Of a stretch of DNA of 12,805 bases, positions 1 through 6,945 are shown one piece after another; the first letter of the stretch is position 1; each line of letters begins with the position of its first letter. The stretch spans positions 1 through 12,805 of the forward strand of contig DLBH01000078.1 of assembly GCA_002494165.1 (NCBI GenBank), in the 5' to 3' direction. The DNA is from Lachnospiraceae bacterium UBA7026 (GTDB taxonomy: Bacteria; Bacillota; Clostridia; Lachnospirales; Lachnospiraceae). The position numbers and the translations under genes are program-made. Below the pieces are notes generated by a model. The model saw only the letters and a program-made list of their open reading frames with translations, ran no database searches and was not told the DNA's origin.

Positions 1-133
1 ATTTGTTTTTTGTCGTGATTAAAATTGTGCACAAAGTGGTGTTCTCTATTGCTTTTTCCTACAAAAATTTTACACTAGCAGGGTTGGATTTTACTAAGTT
101 CTGTCCCTGGCTTTTTGTGCCTCTTCCAGGCTA

Positions 134-162
134 TTGAAATTCCTGCCGGAAACTGAGATAAT
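134..162 (+). promoter_or_regulatory. Sigma-A-type promoter of the lysR gene
   Basis: TTGAAA (134-139) and GATAAT (157-162) are separated by 17 bp, which is close to the housekeeping consensus. Transcription would start near 169, giving a leader of about 25 nt that contains the AGGAG ribosome binding site at 181-185. Upstream, bases 1-130 carry no convincing gene. Confidence 0.55.
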
Positions 163-193
163 AAGAAATCAGTATTAGGAAGGAGAACGGACT

Positions 194-1099
194 ATGAACA
201 TTTCCCAGATCAGATATGTATTGGAGACAGCGGCTTCTTCCTCCATCCGGGAGGCGGCGACCAGGCTTTTTATATCCCAGCCGGCCCTTTCGGCCAGCAT
301 AAAGGAGCTGGAGGATGAGCTGGGTATACTGATATTTGAGAGAAGTAATAAGGGGATTTCCCTTACAGATGAAGGAAGGGAATTTGTCACCTATGCCAAA
401 AAGGTGGTTAGCCAGTATGAGATTATGGAAGACAGATACCTTTCCAAAGACAGTGACAAAGAGAGATTTTCCGTGTCCACCCAGCATTATAATTTTTCCA
501 TCAAGGCCTTTACCCGGCTTCTGAAAAGATTTGACCCTGAAAAGTTTGTCTTTTCCATCCATGAGACCAGGACCCGGCATGTCCTGGAGGATGTGAGGAC
601 CATGAAGAGCGAGGTGGGGATCATCTCCTTTTCCGGGGCCAATGAGGGAGTGATCAAGAAGCTGATCAGGGACTATGGCCTGGTATTTACTCCCCTCATG
701 CGGCGGGAGACCTATATCTATGTATGGGAGGACCACGAATTGGCCGGGCGTACGGAGATTTCCATAGAAGAGCTGGGTGATTACCCCTGTGTGTCCTTTG
801 ACCAGAGCGATGACAGTAACTTTTATCTGACAGAGGAGGCCATGGCCGACTATGATTTTAAAAAGCTGGTCAAGTCGGATGACAGGGCCACCTCCATGGA
901 AATTATTGCAGAACTTCACGGTTATTCCATTGGCTCAGGAATGCTGTCGGAGGAGGATGCCATCCTGAAGGGTCTGGTTTCCATTAAGTTGAAAGAAGAG
1001 GATCCCCTGACCATAGGTTATATCGTCAGGAAGGGGACAATCATGTCCATGTATGGGAAGGCTTATGTGGAGGAATTATTAAGATTCAAGGAATTATAG
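194..1099 (+). CDS. LysR-family transcriptional regulator
   Basis: 301-residue DNA-binding regulator of usual LysR length. The N-terminal winged helix-turn-helix (about residues 1-60) shows the family pattern: AATRLFISQPALSASIKELE over residues 21-40, then LGILIFERSNKGISLTDEG. The rest is a periplasmic-binding-like effector domain; motifs there do not reveal the ligand. The ATG at 194 is supported by AGGAG eight bases upstream and by its own promoter. LysR proteins often control a divergent neighbour, which would lie before base 1, outside the window. It is unlikely to form an operon with nadA, because 154 bp and a strong promoter separate them. Whether it regulates nadA cannot be told from sequence. 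The family call is firm; the target is unknown. Confidence 0.93.
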   Translation: MNISQIRYVLETAASSSIREAATRLFISQPALSASIKELEDELGILIFERSNKGISLTDEGREFVTYAKKVVSQYEIMEDRYLSKDSDKERFSVSTQHYNFSIKAFTRLLKRFDPEKFVFSIHETRTRHVLEDVRTMKSEVGIISFSGANEGVIKKLIRDYGLVFTPLMRRETYIYVWEDHELAGRTEISIEELGDYPCVSFDQSDDSNFYLTEEAMADYDFKKLVKSDDRATSMEIIAELHGYSIGSGMLSEEDAILKGLVSIKLKEEDPLTIGYIVRKGTIMSMYGKAYVEELLRFKEL

Positions 1100-1103
1100 G
1101 GTT

Positions 1104-1137
1104 CAGGTCTCTTGCCGTCAACCTGACAAGACACCTG
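1104..1137 (+). repeat. Inverted repeat between lysR and nadA
   Basis: CAGGTCTCTTG (1104-1114) and CAAGACACCTG (1127-1137) are inverted copies with one mismatch and a 12-base spacer. CCTGACA also occurs twice as a direct repeat (1122-1128 and 1134-1140). No T-run follows, so it is a poor intrinsic terminator for lysR. It lies 14 bp upstream of the nadA -35 element, a reasonable place for a regulator site. Confidence 0.4.
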
Positions 1138-1150
1138 ACATACTTATATC

Positions 1151-1178
1151 TTGACATGTCATGGGTTTTTGCTAAAAT
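1151..1178 (+). promoter_or_regulatory. Strong nadA promoter with extended -10
   Basis: A consensus TTGACA (1151-1156) is followed after 16 bp by TAAAAT (1173-1178). A TG one base before the -10 makes it an extended -10. The -35 overlaps a 10-bp palindrome, TGACATGTCA (1152-1161), a possible operator. Transcription would begin near 1185, giving a leader of about 70 nt. Confidence 0.7.
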
Positions 1179-1186
1179 AGAGACTG

Positions 1187-1214
1187 ACACCAGCCTGCAG
1201 ACGGCAGATGGTGT
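1187..1214 (+). promoter_or_regulatory. Hairpin at the 5' end of the nadA leader
   Basis: ACACCA (1187-1192) pairs with TGGTGT (1209-1214), and inside it CTGC (1195-1198) pairs with GCAG (1204-1207) around loop AGACG. It sits at the predicted 5' end of the mRNA. It could stabilise the transcript, or the ACACC/GGTGT arms could be a protein-binding site at the start point. I do not recognise a known riboswitch. Confidence 0.4.
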
Positions 1215-1253
1215 GAATCTCAGGAGAAACTAAAAAAAAGGGAGAGATAGCAA

Positions 1254-2171
1254 ATGGATAAAAAGGAGTTGCAGGCGGAGATTCTGCGGCTGAAAAAAGA
1301 AAAGGATATCTGTATTCTGGCCCATGCCTACCAGGACCATGAGCTCTGGGAAGTGGCGGATTACATGGGAGATTCCTTTGGCCTTAGTCTTCAGGCCCAA
1401 AAGGCTGAGCAGAAGAATGTCATTATGTGTGGTGTACGGTTTATGGCGGAGACGGTTAAGATCCTGGCCCCGGAGAAAAGGGTATGGATCGCCAACGATA
1501 AGGCTGGCTGTCCCATGGCCAGGCAGATGAACAGGATGGATGTTCTGGAACTGAGAAAGAAGTATCCGGATTACACAGTCTGCGCCTATATCAATACGAC
1601 GGCAGACATGAAAAGGGCTGTGGATGTGGTAGTGACCTCCTCATCTGCCATGAAGATCATCAGCAAGCTGCCGGATGAGAAGATTCTCTTTATTCCTGAC
1701 CCTAATCTGGGCGGCTGGATCGCAGAGCAGATGCCGGACAAGACCTTCGCCTTTTATGATGGAGGCTGCCCGACCCACATGCTGATTTCCGCTAAGGATG
1801 TGGAAGAAGCCAGGAGGCTTCACCCGGAGGCTAATATTCTGGTCCACCCGGAATGCCTCAAAGAGGTGGTTTCCCAGGCTGACTATGTGGGAAGTACCAC
1901 AGGCATTATGAAGTATGCCAAGGAAAGTGATAAGAAGGAATTTGTAATCGGTACGGAAAACAGTATCGTGGCTCATTTACAGATAGAATGTCCTGATAAG
2001 ACTTTCTATGCCTTGTCCCCTCTGTGTGTATGTTCCAATATGAGAATCACTACATTAGAGGATTTATATGGATGTATGATGGGAACCTGTGGTGATGAAA
2101 TCCTGCTCAGTCCTCAGGAGATTGAGGAGGCCAGAAGGCCTATTGACCGGATGATTGAGCTGGGCGGGTGA
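1254..2171 (+). CDS. nadA: Quinolinate synthase NadA
   Basis: NadA is a cytosolic [4Fe-4S] enzyme that condenses iminoaspartate with dihydroxyacetone phosphate to quinolinate in de novo NAD synthesis. The 305-residue length is normal for the family. Visible landmarks are ILAHAYQ (H24, Y26), the GDS of ADYMGDSFGLS (39-44), AGCPMA (C86), VHPEC (C201) and CVCSNM (C260). C86, C201 and C260 match the three cluster-binding cysteine positions; the assignment is by position and motif. There are extra cysteines, including C274 and C279 near the C terminus. Start: ATG with GGGAGAG seven bases upstream, after an A-rich stretch. The partner genes nadB (L-aspartate oxidase) and nadC (quinolinate phosphoribosyltransferase), often adjacent in Clostridia, are not in this window; the next gene is a peptidase. 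Confidence 0.96.
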   Translation: MDKKELQAEILRLKKEKDICILAHAYQDHELWEVADYMGDSFGLSLQAQKAEQKNVIMCGVRFMAETVKILAPEKRVWIANDKAGCPMARQMNRMDVLELRKKYPDYTVCAYINTTADMKRAVDVVVTSSSAMKIISKLPDEKILFIPDPNLGGWIAEQMPDKTFAFYDGGCPTHMLISAKDVEEARRLHPEANILVHPECLKEVVSQADYVGSTTGIMKYAKESDKKEFVIGTENSIVAHLQIECPDKTFYALSPLCVCSNMRITTLEDLYGCMMGTCGDEILLSPQEIEEARRPIDRMIELGG

Positions 2172-2190
2172 TTAAAGGAACGTGAGACGA

Positions 2191-2339
2191 ATGAAAAGAC
2201 ATATATTTAACATTTTACCGGCAGGGGGGCCGCTGGCCATGACTGTCCGGGCCAGGGAGAAGAGGGAAGGACAGACCTCTATCTGACCCTGGTAGACCCC
2301 TCCCACAGGCTGCCAGATCACTGGCTGGACAAGATAGAG
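2191..2339 (+). other. Out-of-frame 5' segment of the carboxypeptidase gene
   Basis: The best start, ATG at 2191 with AAAGGA about 10 bases upstream, opens a frame that stops at TGA 2284-2286 (31 residues). The frame of the downstream peptidase is open from 2211 and encodes LYLTLVDPSHRLPDHWLDK at about 2277-2333, which looks like the N-terminal part of VanY-type enzymes. That frame has no ATG, GTG or TTG before 2340. One added base in the run of six G at 2224-2229 would join the two frames. The gene is therefore frameshifted, mis-sequenced or slippage-controlled. Confidence 0.6.
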
Positions 2340-2840
2340 TTGGTGACGACAGTGAATTCTTTAGGAGAGAAATATCAGTTGGAAAAGGAGACCCTGGCCC
2401 ATTATGATGCCCTGAGGAAAGAATTACTGGATGAGGGCATTGATATCGAGCTGGACAGCGGCTATCGGTCTGTTGAAAAGCAGCAGGAACTCTGGGACCG
2501 GTTTTCCAAAAAGTACGGGCCTGATGTGGGAAAATATATGGCTGTTCCCGGATATTCAGAGCACCATACCGGACTGGCACTGGATGTTTTTCTTATCGAT
2601 GGAGACAAGATCATCAGAGATAACGATGACCTTTTTGCGGCGAAAGACCTTTTCGCCCGGGTCCACAAGCGGCTGGCAGACCATGGCTTCATCATCAGTG
2701 TCCTGCCGGGCAAGGAGAAGATCTGTGAGGGCCTGGCCTATGAGCCCTGGCATTACCGTTATGTGGGAGTGGGACCGGCCAGAGTGATGGCTGACCGGGG
2801 CCTGGTGCTGAAAGAGTACCTTACAGAATTTCATATGTAA
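2340..2840 (+). CDS. M15 D-alanyl-D-alanine carboxypeptidase (VanY/VanXY-like)
   Basis: Zinc peptidase of the VanY family, which removes the terminal D-Ala from peptidoglycan pentapeptides; VanXY members also cleave D-Ala-D-Ala. The catalytic core is complete: SGYRSVEKQQELW (40-52), SEHHTGLALD (73-82; ligands H75 and D82) and EPWHYR (135-140; catalytic E135, ligand H138). Coordinates give the part readable from the first in-frame start codon (TTG at 2340), which has no good ribosome binding site. Family-like sequence continues upstream in this frame, so the native protein is probably longer and begins at ATG 2191 through a frame change near 2224-2229. No signal peptide or membrane anchor is visible in either part, so it may be cytosolic like VanXY, or exported another way. 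It sits 19 bp after nadA (counting from ATG 2191) and may be read from the nadA promoter. Confidence 0.85.
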   Translation: MVTTVNSLGEKYQLEKETLAHYDALRKELLDEGIDIELDSGYRSVEKQQELWDRFSKKYGPDVGKYMAVPGYSEHHTGLALDVFLIDGDKIIRDNDDLFAAKDLFARVHKRLADHGFIISVLPGKEKICEGLAYEPWHYRYVGVGPARVMADRGLVLKEYLTEFHM

Positions 2841-2876
2841 ATATTTTGTAAATTTTTTTAAATTTCTTGCTTTTTA

Positions 2877-2885
2877 TGCTACAAT
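2877..2885 (+). promoter_or_regulatory. Extended -10 promoter of the ion channel gene
   Basis: TG at 2877-2878, one base, then TACAAT (2880-2885). The AT-rich sequence upstream lacks a good -35, as expected for extended -10 promoters. Transcription would begin near 2891, giving an unusually long leader of about 175 nt before the ATG at 3069. Confidence 0.5.
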
Positions 2886-2908
2886 ATAGCTGACAGATAA
2901 AAAGAGTT

Positions 2909-2960
2909 GGCCGTAGTTATTGTGACAGAAATCTGTCATGCTAACTGCGGCCTTTCGTTT
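2909..2960 (+). terminator. Compound hairpin with T-rich tail in the channel leader
   Basis: GGCCGTAGTTA (2909-2919) pairs with TAACTGCGGCC (2942-2952) with one G-U pair. Inside, TGACAG (2923-2928) pairs with CTGTCA (2933-2938). TTTCGTTTT follows. It looks like an intrinsic terminator. Because it lies downstream of the extended -10, it may act as an attenuator for the channel gene as well as ending read-through from the peptidase. TGACAGAT at 2891-2898 could pair with ATCTGTCA at 2931-2938 instead. Confidence 0.55.
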
Positions 2961-3068
2961 TCCCCATTCAGGATTCCATAGAGGTTTTTCCAGGGGAGCT
3001 GGTGGCCAGATTCTACTGTCCGGATTATCTGCCGTCGTACATTAATCATCAGGGAGGAGGTAGATTGT

Positions 3069-4934
3069 ATGAAAAAGGTTAGTTTAAGGCAAAAAATCAA
3101 GTATTGGTTTGATAATCTCATGTCCAAAGGAACCCTGTCCCGGCTTTTGCTGTTGGGTATTATTACCTTGTCTGTGGTGCTTGCCGGTGCTTTGGCATCC
3201 ATTTTAATGGGAGGGCCGGACGGAACCGGAGTATCTTCCCCGGGCCGGTCTATCTGGTTTACGCTTATGCATGCCATCAATACAGGTGTCCTGGCTAAAG
3301 AGGAAGGAACAGTCCAATATCTTCTGGTTATGACGATTGTAACCCTGACCGGTATTTTTATTACCAGTTTCCTTATTGGTACTATTTCAACGGGTATCAA
3401 GGACAAGATTACGGAACTGCAAAGAGGAAAGTCCCGGGTTATTGAAGAAGGCCATACAGTCATCATCGGCTTTGATGATAATATTGTCAGTATTCTTGAG
3501 GAACTGGTTATGGCCAACGAGAACCAGCAGGAGGCAATTGCCGTGATCATGGCGGAAGAGGACAAGATTAAGATGGAGGAGTTCATCAAGGACCGGGTTC
3601 CTGATCTGGGCAACCTCCGGGTGGTTTGCCGCAGCGGTAAGCCAGATAATCCCAACGACCTGCAGGTATGCTCCCTGGAAAGCTGTAAGGCGGTCATAGT
3701 CAACATTAGTGATGATTTCATGACAGTAAAGGCCATCCTGCTCTGCAGGAAGATACTGGATGATTGTGGAAGAGAGGATGTCTCCATGGTTTCCACAGTC
3801 AGGGACCGGGAGGTCCTGCAGCCGGCCAAGATCGCCGGTGGAAAAAGGGCCAGCATTCTGAACTTCCAGAAAACTATCGCCCGTCTTATGGTCCAGTCAG
3901 GACGGCATCCCGGTATGTCGGAAATCCTGTCCGAACTGCTCAGTTTTAAAGGGACTGAGATCTACGTAGAGGATAATCCGGAAGTCTATGGCTTTTCTCT
4001 CAAGGAATTAAATCTCCGTCTGGCTCATTCGACGGCCATCGGTATGATAAGAAATGGAAAACACATGCTGAATTGTAGTGAGGATACTGTTTTTGAACCG
4101 GGGGACAAGCTGATCAAGCTGGCTCTCGATGATGACAAGATTATTCTCAGGGATAGGGCAGTGATTGATGAAAGTGTTTTTGAGACGGAACCTGATACTT
4201 ATGAAGAGCCTCACACTCTCCTGGTATTGGGATACACTGATATGCTGCATCAGATTCTGCTGGAAGAGGATGCCTATTCTGCTCCCGGATCCAGGGTAAT
4301 CCTGGCTGCCGAACCGGGCAAGATAGACAAGGATACCATTCCCGCTCCTGAGGACCTCCATAATATCCAGGTGGACGTCCGCGAATGTAATTTATTTAAG
4401 CGCCAGGAGCTGGAGAAGCTGGTGGCAGAGGGACCCACAAGTATTATGCTGATGTCCGATATTGAGCTGGGTAGTGAGGAGGCCGATGAGCGTACCCTAA
4501 TGCTGCAGCTTCACCTTAACGATATCGCCAGTGAGATCGGCGTCGTGATTCCCCTTACCATCGAGATGAACCATACGCGCAACCAGCGCCTGTCCCAGAT
4601 CATGCGGGCTACCGACTTCGTAGTCAGCAGAAACATTACGGCCAAGATGATGGTTCAGATTGCTGAACAGAGTTATAGTAAAGATATTCTGGAGGATCTT
4701 CTGTCAGAGGAAGGGTCGACGATCTATATGAAGCCAGTCACCCGCTATATAAAGCCAGGCCTGCCGGTGGACTTTTATACCTTGAGGGCATCGGCTGACC
4801 GCTATGAGGAGATAGCCATCGGTTATAAAAAATATGCAGAAGATGGAACATTTGATATCGTGGTGAATCCTCCGGGCCAGACCAGGGAAAGCTTTGATCA
4901 TAATGATGACCTGATCGTTATTGCAAAAATCTGA
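3069..4934 (+). CDS. CASTOR/POLLUX-related putative ion channel with two RCK-type domains
   Basis: A 621-residue membrane protein related to the plant CASTOR/POLLUX (DMI1) channels and their bacterial relatives. Hydrophobic segment 1 is about residues 25-47; a pore-loop-like stretch follows at 61-76 (WFTLMHAINTGVL), then segment 2 at about 83-107. After the linker GKSRVIEEGHTVIIGF (120-135) comes a long cytosolic part: a first Rossmann-like RCK fold (about 128-270), a TrkA-C-like region (about 295-365) and a second RCK fold starting at PHTLLVLGYTD (381-391). A canonical K+ filter (TVGYG) is absent, as expected for this family, so ion selectivity cannot be read. The channel probably assembles as a tetramer gated by ligands at the RCK ring; that is family inference. 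Start: ATG with AGGAGG eight bases upstream. No partner gene is adjacent. Confidence 0.88.
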   Translation: MKKVSLRQKIKYWFDNLMSKGTLSRLLLLGIITLSVVLAGALASILMGGPDGTGVSSPGRSIWFTLMHAINTGVLAKEEGTVQYLLVMTIVTLTGIFITSFLIGTISTGIKDKITELQRGKSRVIEEGHTVIIGFDDNIVSILEELVMANENQQEAIAVIMAEEDKIKMEEFIKDRVPDLGNLRVVCRSGKPDNPNDLQVCSLESCKAVIVNISDDFMTVKAILLCRKILDDCGREDVSMVSTVRDREVLQPAKIAGGKRASILNFQKTIARLMVQSGRHPGMSEILSELLSFKGTEIYVEDNPEVYGFSLKELNLRLAHSTAIGMIRNGKHMLNCSEDTVFEPGDKLIKLALDDDKIILRDRAVIDESVFETEPDTYEEPHTLLVLGYTDMLHQILLEEDAYSAPGSRVILAAEPGKIDKDTIPAPEDLHNIQVDVRECNLFKRQELEKLVAEGPTSIMLMSDIELGSEEADERTLMLQLHLNDIASEIGVVIPLTIEMNHTRNQRLSQIMRATDFVVSRNITAKMMVQIAEQSYSKDILEDLLSEEGSTIYMKPVTRYIKPGLPVDFYTLRASADRYEEIAIGYKKYAEDGTFDIVVNPPGQTRESFDHNDDLIVIAKI

Positions 4935-4999
4935 CAGCCAAAAGTTTGATAATATATTTTAATACGGATATTTTATAGTACAAATATCAGAAGATATAG

Positions 5000-5005
5000 T
5001 ATAAT
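5000..5005 (+). promoter_or_regulatory. Likely -10 of the small secreted protein gene
   Basis: A perfect TATAAT lies in an AT-rich gap, 43 bp before the ATG at 5048. The -35 region is weak (AGTACA at 17 bp spacing), so either an activator or the AT-rich upstream region may help. Confidence 0.4.
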
Positions 5006-5047
5006 GATAATATAAACTGATGGCATGAATCTGAAAGGAGGTCCAGG

Positions 5048-5425
5048 ATGAATCCTAAGAAAAAGAGACTATTATTTACTATGTTGCTGTTTGCTTTTAT
5101 GCTGTTCTGCCTGCCGGCAGGAAAAACAGGTCTTAAGGTACAGGCAGCTTCCAAAAGAAGCAGCCTCTACAAGAAGCGGGCTAAGAAGGTGAAAAAGAAT
5201 CTGCCCATAAAAGTTAAAAAGCTTTTGAAAAAAGGTTATGCTTATCCAGGCTGTAAGCTTCGGTATTCTATCAGAAGGGGACATCTTATGTTGTGCCGTC
5301 TGAGCGGAAGCATAGGGGAAGGCGCTTATGAGATTCAGGTCCTGGTTAACCTGAAGAATGGGAGGTGCCAGATTCTGGACAACATGGTAAGCATTCCAGA
5401 TACGTTTAAAGTATCGCTAAAATAA
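5048..5425 (+). CDS. Small, highly basic secreted protein of unknown function
   Basis: 125 residues, family not recognised. Residues 1-34 form a typical Sec signal peptide: a basic start (NPKKKR), a hydrophobic core (LLFTMLLFAFMLFCL), and a cleavage-type VQA or VQAA at 31-34. The mature part begins with a dense Lys/Arg stretch (36-62, with SLYKKRAKKVKKNL inside). A compact tail of about 60 residues with three cysteines (C69, C83, C107) follows, and its alternating pattern suggests beta strands. Such charge would favour binding to teichoic acid, nucleic acid or other anionic wall polymers, but that is inference. Start is fixed by AAAGGAGG five to six bases upstream. It is a single-gene unit with its own promoter and terminator. 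Confidence 0.8.
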   Translation: MNPKKKRLLFTMLLFAFMLFCLPAGKTGLKVQAASKRSSLYKKRAKKVKKNLPIKVKKLLKKGYAYPGCKLRYSIRRGHLMLCRLSGSIGEGAYEIQVLVNLKNGRCQILDNMVSIPDTFKVSLK

Positions 5426-5447
5426 AGAGCTTATAAAAAAGAGAAAG

Positions 5448-5490
5448 AGCCTTCAGGCAGCCTGCATGGACGGGCCGCCTGAGGGCTTTT
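5448..5490 (+). terminator. Intrinsic terminator of the small secreted protein gene
   Basis: AGCCTTCAGGC (5448-5458) pairs with GCCTGAGGGCT (5477-5487) over 11 bp with one G-U pair, then TTTT. A weaker second hairpin follows (TCGGT 5509-5513 with ACCGA 5526-5530, then CTTTTTT). Confidence 0.8.
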
Positions 5491-5704
5491 GTCCTGTCAG
5501 ATCGGATTTCGGTTTTTTCTCTGGGACCGACTTTTTTATTTTTACTGGTACACAGGTCTTTTTAATAGTATAGTGATAGTAAATGATGCTTAAAACATTT
5601 TTAATTTAACATGAACGATGGTACTTAGGTGGATTCGGCCAGCCAGGGCAGGGATTTCATTGAAGGGCATATGTGACATAAGAAGGATAAGGAGAAGTGA
5701 CCCT

Positions 5705-6916
5705 ATGGATCTGGAAATCAGAAAGTTGGAGAAAAAAGAGGACTATTTACAGGCAGAGTGGCTCCTGGCTACGGCCTTTCTTAACAATTGGGATGAGGAG
5801 GAGGCCAGGGAAAAAGCAGTCCATCCCCAGGGAGACATCTGGGCGGCCTTTGATAAGACAGGAAGGATGGTTTCTGCCATATCTACCCTGCGCCATGAAC
5901 TATTCTATGAGGGGGATGTGATTTCCTGCGGCGAACTCCATATGGTCGGCAGCCTTCCTGAGGTTCGGGAAGCAGGAGCGGTGAGGGCGCTGATTGGACA
6001 GATTCTCAGAGACTATAAGGAGAGGGGAGATTTCTTTGCCACTTTGCTTCCTTTTTCTTTTGCTTTTTACCGTAAGTTTGGTTTTGAGGCAGCCTCGGAA
6101 ATGTTGGTTCAGAAGGCAGCCATAGACCAGTTCGCTGGTTTTTGTCAGGAATATGAGGCCAGGCAGATCCTCTGCCAGGAAGATGTGGATCAGGCAAGGG
6201 CCCTGTGGCATCATTTCATCGGGAACTATAATCTGGCCGACCTCAGGGACCGCCAGGCCTGGACCTATGGAGATGGGGGAGAGTTTGGCAGCAGGGACTG
6301 GCAGCATATGGACAAGCAGCCCTACAGCTACATCTTCCATGATCAGGCAGCTAAGGCCAGAGCCTATTTCAGTTTTATATTTATTCCGGGTCCAAGGGGA
6401 CCCTTCACCGGTACCATGAAGGTGACAGACCTGGCCTTTGACAGTCCCCAGGCCCTGCGCAGTATCTTTGCCTTTATCTATGGTATGAGGGCCAAGATCC
6501 GCCAGGTCCAGATGAGCCTGCCGGCAGATGTGGACCTGAGTCTTATGCTGCCGGAGCCTGACCTTATGGAAAGGGAACTGGACAGCCATTATACTGCCCG
6601 GGCCCTCAATATTGAGAAAATTCTGGCAGCTATGAGCCAGCCTGGAGAAAGGGGCAGTTACAGTCTCCACGTCACTGATTCTTTTCTGCCGGAAAATACC
6701 GGAACTTATACGGTAGCCTTTGCCCATGGAAAGACAGAGTCGGTACAGAAAGGGGAAGGACCTGTTGACCTGGAGTTGACGGTGGAGACTTTCTGTCAGC
6801 TGGCAGTGGGCCTTATAGGCCTGGAGGCCGCCCTCTACCGGGAGGGGACACTTCTTAAGAGAAAAAGGGAACTTCTGAAGAAGGTTTTCCGGAAGAGACC
6901 GGTTTTACTGGACTGA
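5705..6916 (+). CDS. Eis-like GNAT N-acetyltransferase
   Basis: 403 residues, the usual size of Eis-family proteins, which transfer acetyl groups from acetyl-CoA to amines; in mycobacteria the substrates include aminoglycosides. They have two GNAT-like folds and a C-terminal SCP2-like domain. Here the first GNAT fold covers about 1-135: ISTLRHELFYEG, GELHMVGSLPEV, then LLPFSFAFYRKFGFE (114-128). Y122 aligns with the proposed catalytic Tyr. The acetyl-CoA loop is unusual, PEVREAG (85-91) in place of the common PEYRxxG, so activity needs testing. The C terminus (about 300-403) fits an SCP2-like fold but ends in LLD, not the terminal Phe of the mycobacterial enzyme. The start at 5705 has AAGGAG ten bases upstream. 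The in-frame ATG at 5618 has no ribosome binding site and adds a basic tail unlike the family. A weak TATAGT at 5569-5574 may be the -10. The substrate is unknown. Confidence 0.85.
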   Translation: MDLEIRKLEKKEDYLQAEWLLATAFLNNWDEEEAREKAVHPQGDIWAAFDKTGRMVSAISTLRHELFYEGDVISCGELHMVGSLPEVREAGAVRALIGQILRDYKERGDFFATLLPFSFAFYRKFGFEAASEMLVQKAAIDQFAGFCQEYEARQILCQEDVDQARALWHHFIGNYNLADLRDRQAWTYGDGGEFGSRDWQHMDKQPYSYIFHDQAAKARAYFSFIFIPGPRGPFTGTMKVTDLAFDSPQALRSIFAFIYGMRAKIRQVQMSLPADVDLSLMLPEPDLMERELDSHYTARALNIEKILAAMSQPGERGSYSLHVTDSFLPENTGTYTVAFAHGKTESVQKGEGPVDLELTVETFCQLAVGLIGLEAALYREGTLLKRKRELLKKVFRKRPVLLD

Positions 6917-6945
6917 TCACGAACTTGTCAATAATTATAGGAGTT

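Noticed and set aside
25..34. TTGTGCACAA palindrome as a LysR operator
   Set aside because: Only 10 bp and not extended; without the neighbouring upstream gene there is nothing to support it.
131..919. Long - strand reading frame opposite the lysR gene
   Set aside because: It lies antisense to a clear LysR protein, has no plausible domain and no ribosome binding site.
2936..3856. 306-codon - strand reading frame over the channel gene
   Set aside because: Ser/Thr/Leu-rich translation typical of an antisense shadow; the + strand encodes a coherent membrane and RCK protein.
5618..5704. Upstream ATG extension of the acetyltransferase
   Set aside because: No ribosome binding site, and the added residues are unlike the family; ATG 5705 has a good site.
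5900..6727. 275-codon - strand reading frame
   Set aside because: Antisense shadow of the Eis-like gene with no recognisable motifs.
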